Assembly: GCA_947057405.1 (NCBI GenBank)
Contig: CAMSEJ010000132.1
Span: forward strand, 1 to 7,140
Source of the DNA: an uncultured Roseburia sp.
GTDB taxonomy: Bacteria; Bacillota; Clostridia; Lachnospirales; Lachnospiraceae
DNA length: 7,140 nucleotides
Direction of reading: 5' to 3'
The notes beneath the pieces were generated by a model. That model did no database searches. It had not been told where the DNA came from and saw only the letters and a program-made list of their open reading frames with translations. The translations under genes and the position numbers were made by a program. Every line of letters begins with the position of its first letter. Position 1 is the first letter of the stretch. Shown here piece after piece: positions 1 to 4,388 of this stretch.

Positions 1-822
1 GACCGGGAAATTTTTGTCCGGATGTACGGGCGGGAGCCGAAGGAGCATGAGAGGCAGAAGGTGCGCTTCTGGCGTTTGCAGCAGCATCTGCCGGGGAGCA
101 GGGAAGAGGCGGTTTTGCTTGGGCGCGCGCTTGCGCTTACAGACGAAGAGCTGGACGTTTTTTTGCAGGAGGGGCTTGGCAGGCAGCGGTTTTCTCCCGT
201 GGAAGGCAGGGAGCAGATGATGGAAGCGCTGTATCGGCAGTACCTTTGCCGGGTTTCCGCCAGGCGGCTTGCTCAGTTAAAGATCAGGCCCGGTTCGCAG
301 CAGCGGTACCTGCGGCATATTTTTTATACAGATGCGCTTGACTGCGTGGCGGCGGACGGGGCGGTCCGCGGGCATTGTTACGGGGAGCATCTTTACAGCC
401 GGAATTTTTTTGCGGAATTTAAAAAGTACCGGATGCCGGATGCCGTGGTTTCGCGGGAAAATATGCTGCGTATCCTGCTTCTTTTGCTGATGCCGGATCT
501 GGACGAGGGAGTATTGGACGAATGGCTGGTGCGCATGGGGTTTGCACCCTTAAATCCGGACAGGGAAGCGGGTGGATATGTGGACGGGGCCGTTCTTTGT
601 ATGCTCGGAATCTGCTGCGGCAGCAGGCTGGGAGATATGGAGGATGACAGGGAACGGATGAAGCGGATACTCAGGCAGTATGACCGGGCGGTAAAGGGGC
701 GGATAAACGGGGCCGCGGAGCGCGGTGAAAAAGAGGCGGTCAGGCGGCTTAAGCGGCTTCGGTTTATGAAGTTCCGTTCGGTGGAAGAGCAGCCCATAGC
801 GGTGGAAGGAATGCACGGGTAA
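1..822 (+). CDS. Hypothetical protein, 5'-truncated, with two related helical modules
   Basis: The frame is open from the first base (D-R-E-I-F-V-R-M...), so the gene almost certainly begins upstream. The ATG at 22 has no Shine-Dalgarno site and is probably internal. In the window there are 273 codons and a TAA stop. I do not recognise the family. The product is rich in Arg, Glu and Leu, looks mainly helical, and has no signal peptide or evident membrane segment. Two stretches resemble each other. Window residues 33-82 (SREEAVLLGRAL, TDEELDVFL) and 151-202 (SRENMLRIL, LDEGVLDEWLVRMGF) both run Ser-Arg-Glu, a leucine-rich helix, an acidic D-E-x-L-D turn, a second helix, then a Tyr- or Val-containing helix. 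The layout recalls helical modules that follow HTH domains in some clostridial regulators, but this is a weak inference. It lies 15 bp before the STAND gene, so the two are probably co-transcribed and may act together. No catalytic motif is visible. Confidence 0.8.
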   Translation, partial: DREIFVRMYGREPKEHERQKVRFWRLQQHLPGSREEAVLLGRALALTDEELDVFLQEGLGRQRFSPVEGREQMMEALYRQYLCRVSARRLAQLKIRPGSQQRYLRHIFYTDALDCVAADGAVRGHCYGEHLYSRNFFAEFKKYRMPDAVVSRENMLRILLLLLMPDLDEGVLDEWLVRMGFAPLNPDREAGGYVDGAVLCMLGICCGSRLGDMEDDRERMKRILRQYDRAVKGRINGAAERGEKEAVRRLKRLRFMKFRSVEEQPIAVEGMHG

Positions 823-825
823 AAC

Positions 826-831
826 AGGAGG
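826..831 (+). promoter_or_regulatory. Ribosome binding site of the STAND gene
   Basis: AGGAGG, followed by GG, lies 6 bp before the ATG at 838 and within the 15-bp gap after the preceding stop codon. It is a consensus Shine-Dalgarno site. It fixes the start of the STAND gene and implies strong independent initiation within a shared mRNA. Confidence 0.85.
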
Positions 832-837
832 GGCGGT

Positions 838-2925
838 ATGGAGCGGGAGGCATACCTTGAGCAAATAGGAGAATGGTTAAAAGGCAGGGACTGCGGCAGG
901 GGTATTCGGGAAAGCTTCCGTCTGCCAAAGGATGCCTGCGGCGTGCCGGAGGAATGTCTGCTTTCCTATACCGGCTGGCTGGTGCTGCCCGGGGAAGAAG
1001 GGGCGGCAGGCATGTCACAGGAGGCGGCGCGGGAATGGAACGGCATCCTGTTTTCCGCTTTTGCGCGCACTTCCATTTACGGGCAGGCGGAACGGGTTCT
1101 TTGGGACAGGCTTGAGCGGCTGTCAGAGCGTCTGCAAACGGAAGCGGAAACGCACGGGACGGCCTGCCGGCTTTTGGAGCGCGCCGTGCCGGCGGGAGAA
1201 AGGGAGCTTGTAGGCAGGGAGCAGGAAATCCGGAGAGTGGCAGAACGGTTAAAAGAGGAGCGGGAAGTATTTTTGTACGGCATCGGCGGGATTGGAAAAA
1301 GCGCGGTGGCAAGGGGCTATGCGCGATTGTACCGGAAGCGGTACGATACGGTTGTGTATGCCGTCTGCGAACGGGGACTGCGCGAGCTTTTTGCGGACGA
1401 TACCTGCATCCCGGTGTCGCACATGACATATGCGCCGGGCGGAAAACGGGCGGAAATGGGCTGGTATGTCCGGCGTAAGCTAAAGGCGATCCGGGAAACG
1501 GCGGACAGCCGTACCCTTTTGGTAATTGACAATTTTGACCGGATGCGGGATCCGCTGCTTAAGGAGGTGCTTTCCCTGCCCTGCCATGTCCTCGTTACGA
1601 CCCGTACCGATCCGGCGTATTTTGGAAGGCAGGGTATTTTTGTCGGCGCGTTAAAGGATCGGGACGAATGGCTTAAGCTGTTTGGACTGTATTACGGGAG
1701 CCTGCCGGAGGCGGAGCAGGAAGCGGTGCTGCCGCTGCTTGAGAAATTCCGGGGACATACGTTGTATGTGAAGCTTCTGGCGGGCTACTGTAAAGGGAAA
1801 GGCGTTTTGCCTTCCCGTCTCCTTCCGGGAGAAATCAGGCTGAAGGGGGATGTATTCCGGTTTGCCTGCCGTTCTTCCAAAGAACGGCAGGTGCTGAGAA
1901 ATGCGGCGCTGCTGCCTGCCATGGGAATGGAGGAAAACCGGTTCTTCCGATTGTCCGGAACAAAAGCAGACTCTGAGGCTGCCGCGCTGGCGGCGTGCGG
2001 GCTGATTGAATATGACAGGGAGCGCGGGTGGATTGCCTTACATCCTCTGGTGCGGCAGGAAATTACGCAAACCGGAGAGCTGACCTGGTGCGCCTGCCGG
2101 GAATATGCACAGAATCTGAGGATGGAGCTGGCGGAGTTCTGGAATATGCCCATGAAACAGAAAATGGGGTATATGCCGTATGTGATAGGGATTCTGGAAA
2201 CGCTGCCGCTGTTGGATACGGACGGTATGGAGACGGTATTTTTCCTGACGGATCTGCTGTGGCAGTTCGGGCAGTGGGGATATGCCCTGCGCCGTACCAG
2301 GGCGTTGTATGAGGAATGCGGGCGCGCGTTCGGTCCGTCGCATCCCTTTACGGCGTGTGCGGCGCATCTGGCTGCTTCCGTTTACCATAACAGCAGGGAC
2401 AGAAAACGGGCTGCCCTGTGGTACGAACGGGCGTATCTGGCGTATCGGGACAGTGCAAAAAAGGAGCCGCGCAGGTGCGGGCTGTACCTGATGAAATACA
2501 GCCGTACCCTGGCATGGCAGGGAAAACCGGATCAGGCGGAGGAAGCGTTAACGGAGGCGGAGGCGATTTATGCGGCTGAGCTGAACGCAGGGGAAAAAGA
2601 AAGCGGGCTTAGGAGTGAGCTGCAGAATACCTATATTGAACATACCCGGTTTTGCATGGCGCAGGGGAATTACCGACGGGCGCTTGCGTTGTGCCAAAAG
2701 GCGGGCGAATTGTGTGACAGCATCAATGCAAGCAAGACGACCAAGGCTTATATCCTGCATGACGAGGCAGTGATCCGGCAGCATCTGGGCGAACCGGAAC
2801 GCGCCGGCGACTGTCTGCGGCACGCTTTAGAATGCGCAAGGGGGTATCTGTGCGAAAATCAGCCCGAGCGTCTGGAAATCGAAAAGAAGTGGCGGAAAAA
2901 AGAACGGGGGGAACGGTGGGAATGA
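838..2925 (+). CDS. STAND-class NTPase (NB-ARC-like) with C-terminal TPR-like repeats
   Basis: A 695-residue protein with the order: unidentified N-terminal region (1-115), NTPase module (about 124-320), winged-helix-like region (about 340-410), TPR-like solenoid (about 420-670). Seen directly: LVGREQEI at 124-131, Walker A GIGGIGKS at 148-155, hydrophobic Walker B LLVIDNFD at 227-234, sensor-type TTR at 254-256, a GLPL-like GHTLYVKLLAG at 306-316, and LHPLV at 401-405, which occupies the place of the MHD motif. FGPSHPFTA near 498-506 resembles kinesin-light-chain-type TPR spacing, and helix pairs such as YRRALALCQKAGELC follow. STAND proteins hold ADP in a closed state and oligomerise with ATP when the sensor domain binds a ligand; known members regulate transcription, cell death or antiphage defence. 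No nuclease, protease, TIR or DNA-binding effector is visible, so any effector may be the N-terminal region or the upstream partner. It is cytoplasmic (no signal peptide). Its TGA overlaps the MATE start. Confidence 0.88.
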   Translation: MEREAYLEQIGEWLKGRDCGRGIRESFRLPKDACGVPEECLLSYTGWLVLPGEEGAAGMSQEAAREWNGILFSAFARTSIYGQAERVLWDRLERLSERLQTEAETHGTACRLLERAVPAGERELVGREQEIRRVAERLKEEREVFLYGIGGIGKSAVARGYARLYRKRYDTVVYAVCERGLRELFADDTCIPVSHMTYAPGGKRAEMGWYVRRKLKAIRETADSRTLLVIDNFDRMRDPLLKEVLSLPCHVLVTTRTDPAYFGRQGIFVGALKDRDEWLKLFGLYYGSLPEAEQEAVLPLLEKFRGHTLYVKLLAGYCKGKGVLPSRLLPGEIRLKGDVFRFACRSSKERQVLRNAALLPAMGMEENRFFRLSGTKADSEAAALAACGLIEYDRERGWIALHPLVRQEITQTGELTWCACREYAQNLRMELAEFWNMPMKQKMGYMPYVIGILETLPLLDTDGMETVFFLTDLLWQFGQWGYALRRTRALYEECGRAFGPSHPFTACAAHLAASVYHNSRDRKRAALWYERAYLAYRDSAKKEPRRCGLYLMKYSRTLAWQGKPDQAEEALTEAEAIYAAELNAGEKESGLRSELQNTYIEHTRFCMAQGNYRRALALCQKAGELCDSINASKTTKAYILHDEAVIRQHLGEPERAGDCLRHALECARGYLCENQPERLEIEKKWRKKERGERWE
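1865..1891 (+). repeat. Perfect 12-bp inverted repeat inside the STAND gene
   Basis: CCTGCCGTTCTT at 1865-1876 and its exact reverse complement AAGAACGGCAGG at 1880-1891 flank a 3-base loop (CCA). Two G-U pairs could extend the stem on mRNA. It lies in codons 343-352, near the junction between the NTPase module and the winged-helix-like region. No T-run follows, so it is not a standard terminator. It could be an mRNA hairpin or a protein-binding palindrome, or chance. Confidence 0.7.
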
Positions 2926-4262
2926 CAAAACGGGAGAAGATTCGCTTCGGGACGGGGGGAGGCAGGCGGGAGATTGTGCGCTTTGCGCTTCCGGCAGCGG
3001 GCTTTGGGCTGTTCCAGCAGGCATACGGGCTGGTCTATACAGCAATTGTAAGCCGTACATTGAGCCTGACCGCCATTGCCGTATTGGGTGCGTGCGCGGC
3101 GTTTGCGGCGATGCAGAGCTATGTGGCAAACGGGATGACAACCGGGTTCGGTATATATTTGAGCAGGAGCTACGGGCAGGGGGACAGCACGTTTTATCGG
3201 AACGGCTTTACGGCGGCGCTTGCGTTAAACGGGGTGCTTGGGGCAGCGGCGGTGCTTCTTGCGGCAGGTATCCGTCCGCTTATGGTTTTGGCGGGGATAC
3301 CCGAAGGGCTGTGGGCGGACTGCCGCAGTTATCTGGTTGCGCTGCTGATTGGGACCGGGTTTCTGGGGTTTTATAATCTGATGTTTTATGTCCTGCAGGG
3401 GGCGGGGAATTCGACCGTCCCGGGCCTGGCTGCTGCTGCGGGCGTTGTTACGCAGACGCTGCTTTTGACGGCGTTTATCCGGCTGGGGCTTGGGATTTGC
3501 GCACCGCCGTGCGCCGTGCTTGCCAACAATGCGCTGTGGGGCGGCGTGATGTTTGCTTATTTTCGCAGGCATGACAGAAAACGGGCAAAGCTGCTTCATT
3601 TACGGCAGATCCCGGGCAGTATCTGGCGGGAGCTTTTCGCAAACGGTTTTGCGAAAGCGGGCATGATGGTGCTGGTGGGGATCGGCGGTTTTTTTATGCA
3701 GCGTGCCCAGAATACGCTGGAACCCGACGTTTTGGCGGGTATTTCCCTGGCGGATACCCTGAGCAATTTTTTCCTGGTGCCGCTTTCGGCGCTGGCGCAG
3801 ACGGCGAGTGCTGCGGCGGGGCAGAATATGGGGCGCAGGGAATATGCAAACATCCGTGCTTATAACCGCAGACTGTTTCGGTACCATGTCGTGTGCAGCG
3901 GCGGGATTGTTCTGGCATGTATGCTGTCCGGCAGGCGGATTTTGTGCCTGATGGCAGACGCAGGCGGAGATTCTGCCGTGATCCGGGCAGGGGAACAATG
4001 GCTTGTGATTTGTATTCCGGCGTTTTTCGGGCTGGGTGCGGCGATGATCTGCCGCAATTGCCTGCAGGCGATGGGAAGCTACCGGAAGCTGATTTGGCTG
4101 GGTGTGCTGGAGATGGGAATCACAGTGGGGTTTGCATTGTTTGGCGTGCCGAGATTTGGGTATCCGGCGCTTTGTGTTTCGATTGCCGTGAAATGGATGG
4201 CGCTCGGGGCCGCGGCAGGGTATTGGTATAGACAAAGGCTGCGGTCATTAGAGCGTATTTAA
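2922..4262 (+). CDS. MATE-family efflux transporter
   Basis: This is a 446-residue membrane protein, a normal length for MATE transporters, with about 12 hydrophobic segments in two related halves. These antiporters export cationic drugs, dyes or metabolites using a Na+ or H+ gradient. Family marks seen: LPAAGFGLFQQAYGLVYT in TM1, LQGAGNSTVP at 158-167, GQNMGRREY at 300-308 and LQAMGSYRK at 381-389. The second half opens near LFANGFAKAG, after a basic cytoplasmic loop (FRRHDRKRAK). I chose the ATG at 2922 (MTKREKIRF). It overlaps the STAND stop as ATGA, has G-rich sequence upstream, and gives the standard N-terminus. The in-frame ATG at 2832 would add 30 basic residues that simply reread the STAND coding sequence. 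Odd point: residue 39 is Tyr where NorM- and DinF-type MATEs usually carry a functional Asp (LVDT pattern; here LVYT). The substrate cannot be told. It could instead export a peptide or metabolite linked to the STAND system. Confidence 0.92.
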   Translation: MTKREKIRFGTGGGRREIVRFALPAAGFGLFQQAYGLVYTAIVSRTLSLTAIAVLGACAAFAAMQSYVANGMTTGFGIYLSRSYGQGDSTFYRNGFTAALALNGVLGAAAVLLAAGIRPLMVLAGIPEGLWADCRSYLVALLIGTGFLGFYNLMFYVLQGAGNSTVPGLAAAAGVVTQTLLLTAFIRLGLGICAPPCAVLANNALWGGVMFAYFRRHDRKRAKLLHLRQIPGSIWRELFANGFAKAGMMVLVGIGGFFMQRAQNTLEPDVLAGISLADTLSNFFLVPLSALAQTASAAAGQNMGRREYANIRAYNRRLFRYHVVCSGGIVLACMLSGRRILCLMADAGGDSAVIRAGEQWLVICIPAFFGLGAAMICRNCLQAMGSYRKLIWLGVLEMGITVGFALFGVPRFGYPALCVSIAVKWMALGAAAGYWYRQRLRSLERI

Positions 4263-4299
4263 AGTAAGAAAAAAATGCCGATAGTGAATTCTTAGGTTG

Positions 4300-4328
4300 C
4301 TGACAGAAAAAGTTCGCTGATCTATAAT
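4300..4328 (+). promoter_or_regulatory. Sigma-A-type promoter of the LRR surface-protein gene
   Basis: The -35 box is CTGACA (4300-4305, five of six consensus bases). The spacer is exactly 17 bp and the -10 box is a perfect TATAAT (4323-4328). Transcription would start near 4334-4336, giving a leader of about 55 nt. The promoter lies in the only sizeable intergenic gap, so the surface-protein gene is probably transcribed independently of the STAND-MATE operon, though read-through is possible because no terminator is evident. Confidence 0.85.
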
Positions 4329-4351
4329 AGCCCAAAATATGGCTGCAGGAG

Positions 4352-4372
4352 CTTTTGGCGTGCGGCCAAAAG
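4352..4372 (+). promoter_or_regulatory. Leader hairpin next to the Shine-Dalgarno site
   Basis: CTTTTGGC (4352-4359) and GCCAAAAG (4365-4372) form a perfect 8-bp stem with a 5-base loop (GTGCG). It lies in the predicted 5' leader, and its right arm ends one base before AAGGTGAGG. It has no T-run, so it is not an intrinsic terminator in this orientation. It might stabilise the mRNA, tune ribosome access, or act as an operator on DNA. Confidence 0.6.
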
Positions 4373-4373
4373 A

Positions 4374-4379
4374 AGGTGA
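4374..4379 (+). promoter_or_regulatory. Ribosome binding site of the LRR surface-protein gene
   Basis: AGGTGA lies 9 bp before the ATG at 4389 and matches the 3' part of the Shine-Dalgarno consensus AAGGAGGTGA. It selects the start that gives a canonical signal peptide directly after the initiator Met. Confidence 0.75.
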
Positions 4380-4388
4380 GGAAAAAGA

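Noticed and set aside
22..24. ATG at 22 as the true start of the first gene
   Set aside because: There is no Shine-Dalgarno site before it, and the frame stays open with coding-like residues to base 1, so the gene most likely starts upstream.
764..1429. Long antisense open frame (221 codons) opposite the STAND gene
   Set aside because: It is low-complexity, Pro/Arg/Ala-rich, and wholly opposite a gene with clear STAND motifs. It has no convincing ribosome binding site and is a by-product of GC-rich codon use.
2832..2921. Upstream in-frame ATG as the MATE start
   Set aside because: It would add a 30-residue basic tail read from the STAND coding sequence in another frame. The ATGA start at 2922 gives the normal family N-terminus and translational coupling.
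2949..2970. G-rich run just inside the MATE gene as a possible G-quadruplex
   Set aside because: It has only two or three clean GGG tracts and uneven spacing, and it encodes a Gly/Arg stretch in an already G-rich coding strand. Support is too weak.
3635..3656. 9-bp inverted repeat (TTTCGCAAA / TTTGCGAAA) in the MATE gene
   Set aside because: It encodes the FANGFAK segment at the start of the second half, has a short AT-rich stem, and shows no regulatory context. Probably chance.
3600..4235. Antisense open frame (211 codons) opposite the MATE gene
   Set aside because: It is His/Pro/Gln/Arg-rich with no domain-like pattern, and it lies opposite a well-supported transporter gene.
4263..4299. 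Terminator for the upstream operon
   Set aside because: The stretch holds an A-run and no stable stem followed by T's, so I cannot support a terminator here.
4352..4372. Leader hairpin as an intrinsic terminator of the MATE operon
   Set aside because: No T-run follows on either strand and it lies downstream of the strong promoter. A leader element is the better reading.
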